From assembly GCF_003034985.1 (NCBI RefSeq), contig NZ_PZKG01000005.1, positions 1-64,000 on the forward strand: a stretch of DNA of 64,000 nucleotides. Direction: 5' to 3'. The translations under genes were made by a program, and so were the position numbers. Origin of the DNA: Cereibacter changlensis JA139. GTDB taxonomy: Bacteria > Pseudomonadota > Alphaproteobacteria > Rhodobacterales > Rhodobacteraceae. The notes below the pieces were generated by a model. The model saw only the letters and a program-made list of their open reading frames with translations, searched no databases and was not told where the DNA came from. Every line of letters starts with the position of its first letter. Within the stretch, counting starts at the first letter, position 1. Below are positions 17,256 to 25,920 of this stretch, in pieces.

Positions 17256-18313
17256 TGCGCTTCCCTAGCGCCTCCGCGCTGGCGCTGGCCGTCCTCCTGC
17301 TGGGACCGCCCGCGCCGGCGGCGGCGGATGCCTTCGACCGGGCGCGGGTCAGCCAGATCGCGCCGTCGGAGCGGCTCAGGCTGTTCGCCTTCGGCAAGCT
17401 TTTGGAGAGCGGGCGGGCGCTGCCGGGGACGGTGGCGGCGCTGAAGCAGGACATGGTGCGGCAGGGCTTCTACTACGCCCCCGGCGGCGAGCGGCTGATC
17501 GCCTCGCAGCTCTGGGCCGAGCCGGTGCTGAGCCATGACGGCAACATCAACGGCGGCACCCCGAAGGACAGCTTCAGCGCGGGCGGCTTCACCTTCACCG
17601 CCGACCCGTCGATCACCGCCAAGGCGGGCGTCGTGGTCGGCGTCTCGGGCGGCGGGCTGGCGCGGCTGGCCTGGGCCGAGGGCCGCTTCGTCGAGGCGGC
17701 GGCGGCGGCAGAGACCGTCTGGTCGCCGGAGCACGAGATCGGTCGCAGCAGCGCCCAGCTCCGGCTCTGCGCCCGCAACCATCTCGCGGGCTGGAGCTTC
17801 CTCGACCTGTGCCAGAGCGGCGCGGTGCTGGAGCGCGACCTCGGCCGCAGCCATCAGCGCCAGACCGAGGCGACGCTCTCGACGCTGGTCGAGAGCCGTG
17901 GGGGCTATCACGAGCTGGCGCTGGGGCTTGCCCGGGTCGAGACCGGGACCGGCAATCAGGAGGTGCTGAGCCTGAGCCTCGACACGGTCTGGGATCGTTT
18001 CGCCACCACGGCGGCGCTTTCCTTCTCCAGCCCGATTCCGGAGGAGACGGCGCAGCGGCTGCGGCTGTCGGGCGAGCTGCACTGGCTGGCGCTGGACCGG
18101 CGCTGGAGCCTCGGGCTGTGGCAGCAGCGAGCCGATGGCGGCAGCTTCCTCGGCCAGCCGCGCGAGGACCGGGCGACCGGGGTGACGCTGGCGACCGACC
18201 TGCGGCCCGGGCTGCGGCTGGAGGCGGGGCTGGTGCGCAACAGCTCGACGGTGGAATTCTTCGACTACGATCAGGTGACGCTGGGGGCCAGCTTCTCCGC
18301 CCTCAGGTGGTAG
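17255..18313 (+). CDS. Outer-membrane beta-barrel protein, Slam-like (DUF560)
   Basis: 352 residues. A Sec signal peptide (about 1-24) is followed by a short helical region, then by alternating beta-strand sequence ending in the aromatic terminus SALRW expected of outer-membrane barrels. VLSHDGNINGGTPKDSF near residue 91 resembles the first-strand SxDxNINGG motif of Slam (surface lipoprotein assembly modulator) barrels. The long TPR-rich N-terminal domain of Neisseria Slam is largely missing. Translational coupling to the lipoprotein gene supports a secretion partner. An alternative is an unrelated porin-like barrel. Confidence 0.6.
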   Translation: MRFPSASALALAVLLLGPPAPAAADAFDRARVSQIAPSERLRLFAFGKLLESGRALPGTVAALKQDMVRQGFYYAPGGERLIASQLWAEPVLSHDGNINGGTPKDSFSAGGFTFTADPSITAKAGVVVGVSGGGLARLAWAEGRFVEAAAAAETVWSPEHEIGRSSAQLRLCARNHLAGWSFLDLCQSGAVLERDLGRSHQRQTEATLSTLVESRGGYHELALGLARVETGTGNQEVLSLSLDTVWDRFATTAALSFSSPIPEETAQRLRLSGELHWLALDRRWSLGLWQQRADGGSFLGQPREDRATGVTLATDLRPGLRLEAGLVRNSSTVEFFDYDQVTLGASFSALRW

Positions 18314-19051
18314 CTACTCCTGCGCCTCGATCACCTGCGAGAGCCGGTCGCGGCCGAAGTCGATCACCGCGCCCATCGCCGCCGCCGCCGCATCGGCGTC
18401 GCGGGCGGCGAGCGCCGCCACGATCCGGCCATGCGCATCGGCCACCTCGGCCTGCACTCCGGGATCGGCGGCGGGCGAACTGAGCCGGAAGGAGGAGAGC
18501 AGCGCCGCCTCGATCACCGCGCCGACGGAATACATGAAGACATTGCCGGAAGCCTCGAGGATCGCTGTGTGAAAGTCGAGATCCGCCAGCGCGAAGGCCC
18601 GGTCGTCGGGGGCCTCGCGCATCGCCTCGACATGGCCCTGCAGCCGCGCCAGATCCTCCGGCCCGGCGTGCAGCGAGGCGAGCCGGGCGGCATGGGGCTC
18701 GATCGATAGGCGCATTTCGAACAATTGGTTGAGGAATCCGCTGCCTATGCCGCTGTCCATATGCCAGGTCAGAACATCGGCGTCGAAGAGGTTCCAGTTG
18801 CGCCGGGGCGTGACCTTGGTGCCGATCCGGGCGCGGGCGACCAGCAGCCCCTTGGCCGCCAGCGTCTTCATCGCCTCGCGCAGGACGGTGCGCGACACGC
18901 CATAGGTCAGCTCCAACTCGTCGTCGCCGGGCAGGAGCGTGCCGGGCAGGAAGCGGCCCTCGACGATGGCGCGGCCCAAGGCCTGCACCACCTGCGCATG
19001 GTTGTTGCCCGCCCTGCGGCCACCGAAGCCCTTTTCCAGCAGGCGGGTCAT
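18314..19051 (-). CDS. GntR-family (FadR subfamily) transcriptional regulator
   Basis: 245 residues. The N-terminal winged helix has LPGDDELELTYGVSRTVLREAMKTLAAKGLL, the GntR recognition region, and the C-terminal FCD domain carries the metal/ligand residues in DLDFHTAILEASGN and DAHGRIVAAL. It is the last gene of the sugar-transport operon (ATGA overlap with yjfF-like gene) and most likely represses it in response to the imported sugar or its metabolite. It converges head-on with the Slam-like gene with no gap. Confidence 0.9.
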   Translation of the reverse strand: MTRLLEKGFGGRRAGNNHAQVVQALGRAIVEGRFLPGTLLPGDDELELTYGVSRTVLREAMKTLAAKGLLVARARIGTKVTPRRNWNLFDADVLTWHMDSGIGSGFLNQLFEMRLSIEPHAARLASLHAGPEDLARLQGHVEAMREAPDDRAFALADLDFHTAILEASGNVFMYSVGAVIEAALLSSFRLSSPAADPGVQAEVADAHGRIVAALAARDADAAAAAMGAVIDFGRDRLSQVIEAQE

Positions 19052-20001
19052 CGCGGACCCAGTCTCAGCAGGGCTTTCTGCAGCAGGATGAACAGGAACA
19101 ACAGGCCACCGATCACGATCTTGGTCCACCAGCTCGAGAGCGAGCCGTCGAAGACGATGTAGGTCTGGATCAACCCCATGGTCAAGACGCCGATCAGCGT
19201 GCCCACCACGTAGCCGCTGCCGCCGCTCAAGAGCGTGCCGCCGATCACCACGGCGGCGATGGCGTTCAGCTCCACCCCCACGGTGGCGAGGGGATAGCCC
19301 GCCGAGGTGTAGATGGCGAAGACGATCCCGGCGAGCCCGGCCATGAAGCCGGAGAAGGCATAGATCAGCACGGTGGTCCGGGCGATGGGCACGCCCATCA
19401 GCCGCGCCGTCGCCTCGCCGCCGCCGAGCGCCATGACATTGGCGCCGAATCGGGTGCGATGCGCGACGAGGGCGCCGACGAGGACCGAGGCCAGCATGAT
19501 GCCGGCGATCAGGTGCAGGCGGCCCTTGCCGGGCATCAGCCAATAGGCGCCCTGCAGCGACTTGAAGAACGGATCGTCGATCGGCACGGAGTCGATGCTC
19601 AGCACATAGGCGAGGCCGCGGGCAAGGAACATGCCCGCAAGCGTGACGATGAAGGGTGGCATGGCGAGGAGGTGGATCAGCCCGCCCATCGCCGCGCCGA
19701 AGCCTGTGGTCAGAGCCAGAAGCAGCGCCAGCACCAGAAGCGGCGGCAGCGCGGTGTCGCGCAGCATCACCGCGATGAACACCCCGGCGAAGGCGATCAC
19801 CGAGCCGACCGACAGGTCGATCCCGCCCGAGAGGATCACCACCGTCATGCCGATGGCCGCGATTCCGAGATAGGCGTTGTCCGTCAGCAGGTTGCCGACG
19901 ACTCTTGTCGAAAGCATCGAAGGGAACTGCAGGATGCAGATCGCATAGGCCAGAAGGAAGATCATCGTGGTGGCGAGAAGCGGCAGCAGGCGCGGGTTCA
20001 T
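19048..20001 (-). CDS. yjfF: Sugar ABC transporter permease (YjfF-like)
   Basis: 317 residues, about eight to ten membrane helices in the RbsC/BPD_transp_2 fold. GMTVVILSGGIDLSVGSVIAFAG is the conserved permease motif, and VVIGGTLLSGGSGYVVGTLIGV the second. Close resemblance of the whole cluster to E. coli ytfQRT-yjfF suggests a galactofuranose or other pentose/hexose substrate. ATGA overlap with the upstream permease and with gntR downstream indicates tight co-translation. Confidence 0.87.
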   Translation of the reverse strand: MNPRLLPLLATTMIFLLAYAICILQFPSMLSTRVVGNLLTDNAYLGIAAIGMTVVILSGGIDLSVGSVIAFAGVFIAVMLRDTALPPLLVLALLLALTTGFGAAMGGLIHLLAMPPFIVTLAGMFLARGLAYVLSIDSVPIDDPFFKSLQGAYWLMPGKGRLHLIAGIMLASVLVGALVAHRTRFGANVMALGGGEATARLMGVPIARTTVLIYAFSGFMAGLAGIVFAIYTSAGYPLATVGVELNAIAAVVIGGTLLSGGSGYVVGTLIGVLTMGLIQTYIVFDGSLSSWWTKIVIGGLLFLFILLQKALLRLGPR

Positions 20002-20993
20002 TCGCCGGCCTCCTTCGGTCTTGCCAGCGGCGCACGGCGCGGCAGGGCGAAGACCTGCGCCAGCCGCGGCGACTGCAGCATGAGGATGACGACGACCAGC
20101 CCCGCCTTGATGACGAGGTTGAACTCCGACGGGTAACCCGCGAGAAGAATGCCGGTATTTATCGACTGGATGATCATGGCGCCAAGGAGCGAGCCGAGGA
20201 TCGAGAAGCGCCCCCCGAGCAGGGAGTTGCCGCCGATCACCACGGCGAGGATCGCGTCGAGCTCCAGCCAGAGCCCGGTGTTGTTGGCGTCGGCGCCGCG
20301 GATGTCGGCGGTGACGATGAGCCCGGCGATGGCGGCGAAGAGCCCGGCGATCAGGTAGACCGCCACCAGCAGGACGCGGGTGTTCAGCCCGGCGAGGGTG
20401 CTCGCGCGCGGGTTCACCCCGACCGCCTCGATCAGCAGGCCGAGCGCGGTCTGGCGCACGATCAGCCCGGTGACGGCGCCGGCGGCGATCCAGATCAGCG
20501 CGGGCACCGGCACGCCCAGCAGACTGCCCGAGCCGAGGAAGGCGAGACCCTCGTGCGAGAAGGTCAGGATCGTGCCCTGTGTGACCAGCTGCGCCACGCC
20601 GCGCCCGGCGACCATCAGGATCAGCGTGGCGACGATGGGCTGGATGCCGAAAGCCGCCACCAGAAGCCCGTTCCAGATGCCGCAGAGCATGCCCGCGCCG
20701 AGCGCCAGCCCCAGCGCCGCGCCAAGGCCGTGACCGCCGACGATGGCCCAGGCCGCGACCGCGCCGCAGATCGCCATGACCGCGCCGACCGAGAGGTCGA
20801 TGCCGCGCGTGGCGATCACCAGCGTCATGCCGATGGCGAGGAGGGCGACCGGCGCACCGCGCTTCAGGATGTCGATGGGCGCGCCGACCAGCCTGCCGTT
20901 GCTGAACTCGACCGACAGGAAGCCGGGGAAGACCAGCGAGATCAGCACGATCACCGCGGCCAGCGTCAGGAGTTGCGGGGCGAGGCGCTTCAT
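19998..20993 (-). CDS. ytfT: Sugar ABC transporter permease (YtfT-like)
   Basis: 331 residues of the same permease family: GMTLVIATRGIDLSVGAVMAICG and AVVIGGNSLLGGRFSILGSLLGA are the paired conserved motifs. It forms a heteromeric channel with the YjfF-like protein. The ATG at 20993 overlaps the end of the ATPase gene. A longer reading frame running upstream is only the antisense-like extension through ytfR in another frame. Confidence 0.87.
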   Translation of the reverse strand: MKRLAPQLLTLAAVIVLISLVFPGFLSVEFSNGRLVGAPIDILKRGAPVALLAIGMTLVIATRGIDLSVGAVMAICGAVAAWAIVGGHGLGAALGLALGAGMLCGIWNGLLVAAFGIQPIVATLILMVAGRGVAQLVTQGTILTFSHEGLAFLGSGSLLGVPVPALIWIAAGAVTGLIVRQTALGLLIEAVGVNPRASTLAGLNTRVLLVAVYLIAGLFAAIAGLIVTADIRGADANNTGLWLELDAILAVVIGGNSLLGGRFSILGSLLGAMIIQSINTGILLAGYPSEFNLVIKAGLVVVILMLQSPRLAQVFALPRRAPLARPKEAGE

Positions 20994-22495
20994 GCCGCAT
21001 CCCCCGCGGCGATGGCGTCGACGATGCGGTCCGCCGTCAGCCCGCCGCCCGCCAGCTCCGCCACATGCCGCCGGTCGCGCAGCACGATCATCCGGTCCGA
21101 GACCGCGACAAGCTCCTCCAGCTCCGAGGAGATCACCAGAAGCGACATGCCCTCGGCCACCAGCCGACGGATCAGCCGCAGGATCTCGGCATGGGCGCCG
21201 ACATCGATGCCGCGCGTCGGCTCGTCGAGGATCAGGAAGCGCGGGTTCATCGCCAGCCAGCGGGCGAGGATCACCTTCTGCTGGTTGCCGCCCGACAGAA
21301 GGCCCACCGGCTTTTCCGGGCCGGGGGTGCGGATGTCGAGCTGGCGGATGTAGTCGGTCGCCAGCCGGGTCTGTTCGGCGCGGGGGATCGGTTTCGCCCA
21401 GCCGCGGCGGGCCTGCAGCGCCAGCACGATGTTCTCGCGCACGCTGAGATCGGCGATGATGCCGTCGGTCTTGCGATCCTCGGGGGCAAAGCCGAAGCCC
21501 GCCGCGATGGCCTCGCGCGGGCTGGCGAGGCTCAGCGGCCGGTCGCCGTCCCGCGCCTCGCCGGTATCGCGGGGCGAAAGGCCGAAGAGCAGCTCGGCGC
21601 TCTCGGTGCGGCCCGAGCCGAGCAGCCCGGCCATGCCGATCACCTCGCCCTGCCGCACCTCCAGATCGAAGGGCTCCACCGCGCCACGCCGACCGCAGCC
21701 GCGAAAGCTCAGCATGCCGGGCGCGTCGTTCAGCTGCGCGGGGGCATGGGCCGCCTCCTGCGCCGCCAGATCTCGGCCCAGCATCATCGCGATCAGCCGG
21801 TGCCGGTCGACCTCGGCCGCTTCGGTCGTGGCGATGAGCCTCCCGTTGCGCAGCACCGTCAGCCGGTCGGAGATGCGGAAGACCTGGTCGAGGAAATGCG
21901 AGATGAAGATGATCCCCAGCCCCTTGGCGCGCAGCCGTTCGACCACGCCGAACAGAAGCTCCACCTCGCGCGCGTCGAGGCTGGCTGTCGGCTCGTCGAG
22001 GATCAGCACCTTGCCCGACAGCGCCACCGCGCGGGCGATGGCGACGATCTGCTGCACCGCCACCGAATAGCTGCCCAGATCGCGGTTCACGTTGATCGCA
22101 AGGCCGTAGCCCGCCAGCATCGCCTCGGCCTCGGCCTTCATGGCGCGGCGGTCGACCAGGCCGAAGCGGCGCGGCTGGCGGCCGAGCGTCAGGTTCTCGG
22201 CCACCGTCAGGTTCGCCAGAAGGTTCACCTCCTGATAGACGGTGCCGATCCCCAGCGCCTGCGCCTCCAGCGTACTGGCGGGCGAGATCGGCTGGCCGTG
22301 AAGCAGGATCGTGCCGGAGTCGCGCCGCATGGCGCCGGTCAGGCATTTCACCAGCGTCGACTTGCCGGCGCCATTCTCGCCCAGAAGGGCATGGACCTCG
22401 CCGGGGCGCAGGTCGAAGTCGATGTCGGTCAGGGCCTTGGTGCCCGGAAAGCCCTTGTTCAGGCCCCGGGCCGACAGGATCGGAGAAGCATCCAC
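20990..22495 (-). CDS. ytfR: Sugar ABC transporter ATP-binding protein (YtfR-like)
   Basis: 501 residues with two ATPase domains, as in RbsA/YtfR. The first has Walker A GENGAGKSTLVKCLTG near residue 36 and Walker B LILDEPTASLD. The second has the degenerate P-loop LLGSGRTESAELLFGL usual for this family, then LSGGNQQKVILARWLA and LILDEPTRGIDVG. The start is GTG at 22495; no good ATG alternative exists and the ribosome site (GAAAG) is weak, which may lower its expression relative to the binding protein. Confidence 0.92.
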   Translation of the reverse strand: MDASPILSARGLNKGFPGTKALTDIDFDLRPGEVHALLGENGAGKSTLVKCLTGAMRRDSGTILLHGQPISPASTLEAQALGIGTVYQEVNLLANLTVAENLTLGRQPRRFGLVDRRAMKAEAEAMLAGYGLAINVNRDLGSYSVAVQQIVAIARAVALSGKVLILDEPTASLDAREVELLFGVVERLRAKGLGIIFISHFLDQVFRISDRLTVLRNGRLIATTEAAEVDRHRLIAMMLGRDLAAQEAAHAPAQLNDAPGMLSFRGCGRRGAVEPFDLEVRQGEVIGMAGLLGSGRTESAELLFGLSPRDTGEARDGDRPLSLASPREAIAAGFGFAPEDRKTDGIIADLSVRENIVLALQARRGWAKPIPRAEQTRLATDYIRQLDIRTPGPEKPVGLLSGGNQQKVILARWLAMNPRFLILDEPTRGIDVGAHAEILRLIRRLVAEGMSLLVISSELEELVAVSDRMIVLRDRRHVAELAGGGLTADRIVDAIAAGDAA

Positions 22496-22572
22496 AGGCA
22501 GCGCTTTCGATGGGGAAGAGAGCCGCCGGACCGGCGCACCGGCCCGGCGTTGTGCTGAGGGCGGGGGACAGA

Positions 22573-22593
22573 GGGGGCGGGTTGCCCGCCCCC
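22573..22593. other. Very strong stem-loop after the sugar-binding protein gene
   Basis: GGGGGCGGG (22573-22581) pairs perfectly over 9 bp with CCCGCCCCC (22585-22593) with a 3-nt loop. On the minus strand it follows the ytfQ-like stop and precedes ytfR by about 80 nt, with no T-run. It is expected to stabilise the 3' end of the binding-protein message. Confidence 0.7.
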
Positions 22594-22599
22594 CGGCGA

Positions 22600-23553
22600 T
22601 CAGTAGCCCAGATCCTTGCGCTGCTCGTAGACCGCCTGCGGATCGTCGGCCTGGGTGTAGAGCTTGGACTCGGTCTGGATGAACTTCTCGGGCATGGTGC
22701 CGTCCTTCCAGTAGGCCGCCAGTGCGTCGAAGGCGGGGCCAGCCATGTTAGGCGTCAGTTCCACCGTGGCGTTGGCCTCGCCCGCCGCCATGGCGAGGAA
22801 GATGTCGGGCACGGCGTCGATCGAGACCACCTTGATGTCGGTCCCCGGCTTCAGCCCGGCCTCCTTGATCGCCTGGATCGCGCCCACCGCCATGTCGTCG
22901 TTATGGGCGTAGAGCGCGCAGATGTCCTTGCCGCCGTTCTCGGCCTGCAGGAAGCTCTCCATCACCTCCTTGCCGCGGGCGCGGGTGAAATCGCCGGTCT
23001 GGCTGCGGACGATCTCGATGTTGTCGGCCCCGGCGATGCCCTCCTCGAAACCCTTCTTGCGGTCGATGGCGGGGGAGGAGCCGGTGGTGCCCTGCAGTTC
23101 GACGACGCGGCACTCGGCGCCGGCCACCTCGTCCACCAGCCATCTGCCGGCAACGCGGCCCTCCTCCACGAGGTCAGAGCCGACGGCGGTCAGGTAGAGC
23201 TCCTTGTCGCTGTCCACCATCCGGTCGAGCAGCACCACCGGGATCTCGGCCTCCTTGGCCTCTTCCAGCACCGCATCCCAGCCGGTCGCCACCACCGGCG
23301 CCACCAGGATGGCGTCGACGCCCTGCGCGATGAACGAGCGCAGCGCCGCGATCTGGTTCTCCTGCTTCTGCTGGGCATCCGAGAACTTCAGGTCGATGCC
23401 GCGTTCTTCGGCCTGTTGGCGGGTCACGGTAGTCTCGGCGGCGCGCCAGCCCGATTCCGATCCGATCTGCGAAAATCCGACGGTCTGCGCCGCCGCGAGA
23501 CCCGCGGTCAGCGTGAGCGCGGTGCTGCCCGCGATCAGTGTCTTGGTAAGCAT
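22600..23553 (-). CDS. ytfQ: Periplasmic sugar-binding protein (YtfQ-like)
   Basis: 317 residues. A Sec signal peptide (LIAGSTALTLTAGLAAA) is followed directly by QTVGFSQIGSESGWRAAETT, the mature N-terminus typical of the galactofuranose-binding protein YtfQ; it belongs to the peripla_BP_4 (ribose-type) fold. The ATG at 23553 has GGAGG 8 nt upstream. It is the first gene of the ytfQRT-yjfF-gntR operon. The AT-rich 57-nt gap upstream (TAATATTATATG on the minus strand) is a plausible promoter position. Confidence 0.9.
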   Translation of the reverse strand: MLTKTLIAGSTALTLTAGLAAAQTVGFSQIGSESGWRAAETTVTRQQAEERGIDLKFSDAQQKQENQIAALRSFIAQGVDAILVAPVVATGWDAVLEEAKEAEIPVVLLDRMVDSDKELYLTAVGSDLVEEGRVAGRWLVDEVAGAECRVVELQGTTGSSPAIDRKKGFEEGIAGADNIEIVRSQTGDFTRARGKEVMESFLQAENGGKDICALYAHNDDMAVGAIQAIKEAGLKPGTDIKVVSIDAVPDIFLAMAAGEANATVELTPNMAGPAFDALAAYWKDGTMPEKFIQTESKLYTQADDPQAVYEQRKDLGY

Positions 23554-23610
23554 TGATGTTCCTCCCTGACGCTGCCCTCCACAGCAGCCTGGAAAGAAAA
23601 TCATATAATA

Positions 23611-24501
23611 TTACTTTTGGGAAGGCATTCCTTGGGCGCAATCCAGCGTCCCGACCATCTCCTGCCAGAGGGCGAGGCTGGCCGGTCGGGCGTCGATCTG
23701 CAGGATCAGCCGCCCCGACCCATCCAGCGCCTGCAGCGTGGGCGCGGCGCTCTGCCCGGTGAGCCAGACCTGCGCCAGATGGTCGGTGCGCAGATGCAGG
23801 TTGAAGCGCGGGTCCATCACGTTGATCCAGTAGCCCGCCGGCAGGATGCTCAGCACCGGCCCGCTGTAGATCTGGGTGCAGCCCGGATTGCCGACGGCGA
23901 TCCTGAGCCCGATGCCGCGCGCCGCCGACTGTTCCAGCAGATGCGTCACCGCCTCGGGGGACAGCCGCCGCAGCTTCAGGCGGGGGACCACCGCAGGCTC
24001 CGGCGCGCGGGGCGCGAGGGGCAGGTGGTCGGACTGGTCGGCCAGACGCAGGCTCTCGACCAGCCGCCCGAAGGCCGCAACGTCGCTCTCCTCGGTCAGG
24101 TGGATCTTGTGCACCGCGTCGCCCGCCGCGTCGAAGATCTGCAGCGAGCGCTTCGTCGCCTTGGCCGTCGGCTCGGTGACGGCGAAGCCATGCACCCAAT
24201 GGGCGGGGGCGAGGTGCAGCTCGATCTCCGGCCCGTAGAGCCGGGCGGCCTTTGGGTCGTAGCCCTCGAACCGGCCGTGCCGCTCCTCGACCGCCGAGCC
24301 GTTGCGGGTCAGCGCCAGCGCCTCGCCCAAACCCGCGGCCAGGGGCAGCAGCCGGTCGGGGGCGGCGGCGATCCGAACCACCTGCGGCCCGGCGAAGGCG
24401 GCGACCAGCGCGGCTTCGGCGATGCCCAGCCCCTCGGCGAAGTCGCGCGGGCGGGTGCGGGGCGCCCGGGCGCGGGCCTGGCGGATGTCGTCGGGGGTCA
24501 T
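23611..24501 (-). CDS. hmuS: HmuS/HemS-like cytosolic heme protein, shortened
   Basis: 296 residues, against about 340-350 for HemS/ChuS/PhuS. The N-terminal repeat (ALALTRNGSAVEERHGRFEG, then HWVHGFAVTEP and SLQIFDAAGDAVHKIHLT) and the C-terminal repeat (VGNPGCTQIYSGPV, WINVMDPRFNLHLR, AQVWLTG) both match the family. The linker between repeats is short and lacks the WRxMTDxHxFF-type segment that carries the heme-ligand His in characterised members. It should traffic or degrade heme in the cytosol. No heme importer genes are adjacent. Confidence 0.8.
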   Translation of the reverse strand: MTPDDIRQARARAPRTRPRDFAEGLGIAEAALVAAFAGPQVVRIAAAPDRLLPLAAGLGEALALTRNGSAVEERHGRFEGYDPKAARLYGPEIELHLAPAHWVHGFAVTEPTAKATKRSLQIFDAAGDAVHKIHLTEESDVAAFGRLVESLRLADQSDHLPLAPRAPEPAVVPRLKLRRLSPEAVTHLLEQSAARGIGLRIAVGNPGCTQIYSGPVLSILPAGYWINVMDPRFNLHLRTDHLAQVWLTGQSAAPTLQALDGSGRLILQIDARPASLALWQEMVGTLDCAQGMPSQK

Positions 24502-24666
24502 GGCTGCACTCCTCTTCGGCCTCGGCGCCTGAGTGCCACGGATCGGCGCCGGAGGGCATGCCGCATACTGCCGCTGCCGCAGACCACGGGGCTTCGGATC
24601 CGGTCGGAACCAGACCGCCGCCTCGCGGGTTGCCAAGGGATATCGCCATCCCTGAGGAGGAGCATC

Positions 24667-24720
24667 GTGACCCGCAGCGTCCCGCTGACACCGCCACCCT
24701 GCGCAGGGACCAGCGCATGA
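24667..24720 (+). CDS. 17-residue leader peptide ORF upstream of ctaG
   Basis: GTG at 24667 is preceded by an excellent ribosome site (AGGAGG within 24655-24662) and opens a reading frame encoding MTRSVPLTPPPCAGTSA, ending at TGA 24718-24720. The stop overlaps the ctaG-like ATG (ATGA), so translation of the leader could feed ctaG by coupling. The peptide is Pro-rich with one Cys; no family is known to me. Confidence 0.45.
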   Translation: MTRSVPLTPPPCAGTSA

Positions 24721-25424
24721 TCCCGCAACTGGCCGGGCTCTATTGCGGCCCCGCAGCCGTGCCTGCCGGGCTCTGGCAACAGTGGAACCTCGACCCGCCG
24801 TTGCTCGCGGCGCTGGCGCTGATGGCGCTGGCCTTGCGCCGCTCGCCCGCCGGGCTGGCGGGTGTAGCCGTGCTGGCCGTCGCCTTCGTCTCGCCGCTCT
24901 GCGCTCTCTCCGCCGCGCTGTTCTCGGCGCGGGTGGTGCATCACGTGCTGCTGCTGGCGGTCGCTGCGCCACTGCTGGCCCTGGCGCTGCCGGGGCGGCG
25001 GGGCGGGCTGGGGCTGCCCTTCGCGCTTTCCACCGCCGTGCTCTGGCTCTGGCACCTGCCGCAGGCCTATGACGCGGCGATGGCGAATTATGCGGTTTAC
25101 TGGCTGATGCAGGCGACGTTGCTCGGTTCGGCGCTGCTGTTCTGGCGCGCGGTCTTCGCCGCCGGGCAGGAGGGGGCCGCGCTGCTGGCGCTGCTGGCCG
25201 CCTATGTGCAGATGGCGCTTCTGGGCGCTCTGCTGACCTTCGCGCCCGAGGGGCTCTACGCGATCCACGCCACGGCGCCGATGGCCTGGGGGATGACCGC
25301 TCTGGCCGACCAGCAGCTCGGCGGGCTGATCATGTGGGTGCCGGCCGGGCTGCCCTATGCGCTCTGGGGCGGCTGGCTGGCGCGGCGCGCCTGGCGGCAG
25401 ATCGGCTCTGCCCATGTGGTATGA
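24717..25424 (+). CDS. ctaG: Caa3-type oxidase assembly protein CtaG-like
   Basis: 235 residues, about seven membrane helices. Motifs SPLCALSAALFSARVVHHVLL, LWHLPQAYDAAM and LADQQLGGLIMWVPAGLPY match the caa3_CtaG family, thought to help place copper in cytochrome oxidase subunit I. The start overlaps a leader ORF by ATGA. The end overlaps the next gene by 11 nt. Neighbouring oxidase genes support the assignment, although a divergent gene lies in between. Confidence 0.85.
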   Translation: MIPQLAGLYCGPAAVPAGLWQQWNLDPPLLAALALMALALRRSPAGLAGVAVLAVAFVSPLCALSAALFSARVVHHVLLLAVAAPLLALALPGRRGGLGLPFALSTAVLWLWHLPQAYDAAMANYAVYWLMQATLLGSALLFWRAVFAAGQEGAALLALLAAYVQMALLGALLTFAPEGLYAIHATAPMAWGMTALADQQLGGLIMWVPAGLPYALWGGWLARRAWRQIGSAHVV

Positions 25425-25920
25425 GGCGGTCGTCCCGCATCTGAAGGCGCTGCACATCGGCATGCTGCTGATCTGGTGCGCCGGGCTCTTCGCGCTGCCG
25501 CTGATGCTGGGGCGGCACGACCCCGCGCTGGGGCAGAGCGACTACAGCCGCATCCGCCGGGCCACGCATCACAGCTACACCTACGTCGTCACCCCGGCGG
25601 CGGTCCTCTCCATCGCCTCGGGCGCGGCGCTGATCTTCGCGCGCGAGCTCTTCGACCTCTGGCTCTTCGCCAAGCTGGTCGGGGTCGCCGGGCTGGTGAC
25701 CTTCCACGCCTGGGTCGGCGCGACGCTGGTGCGGGTCGCCGAGACAGAGGGCACGCATACGCCGCCCTCGCCGCTGGTGCCGACGCTGCTGCTCATGCTG
25801 CCCATTACCGCAATCCTGACGCTGGTCCTCGCCAAGCCGGAGCTTGGCGAGATCGTCATGCCGGAGTGGCTGACGACGCCGCGGGGCATTCAATTGCCCT
25901 TCGACGTGCCCAGCCGATAG
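25414..25920 (+). CDS. CopD/HemJ-like membrane protein
   Basis: 168 residues with about four helices. LKALHIGMLLIWCAGLFALPLMLGRHD has the His-x-x-x-x-x-x-x-x-x-GLF pattern of HemJ (protoporphyrinogen oxidase) and CopD-type proteins, and further histidines occur in RATHHSYTYVVTP and FHAWVGA. A heme-binding or heme-synthesis role fits the oxidase context, but HemJ and CopD cannot be told apart here. It overlaps ctaG at its start and its 3' end overlaps the convergent DUF2231 gene by 31 nt. Confidence 0.75.
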   Translation: MWYEAVVPHLKALHIGMLLIWCAGLFALPLMLGRHDPALGQSDYSRIRRATHHSYTYVVTPAAVLSIASGAALIFARELFDLWLFAKLVGVAGLVTFHAWVGATLVRVAETEGTHTPPSPLVPTLLLMLPITAILTLVLAKPELGEIVMPEWLTTPRGIQLPFDVPSR

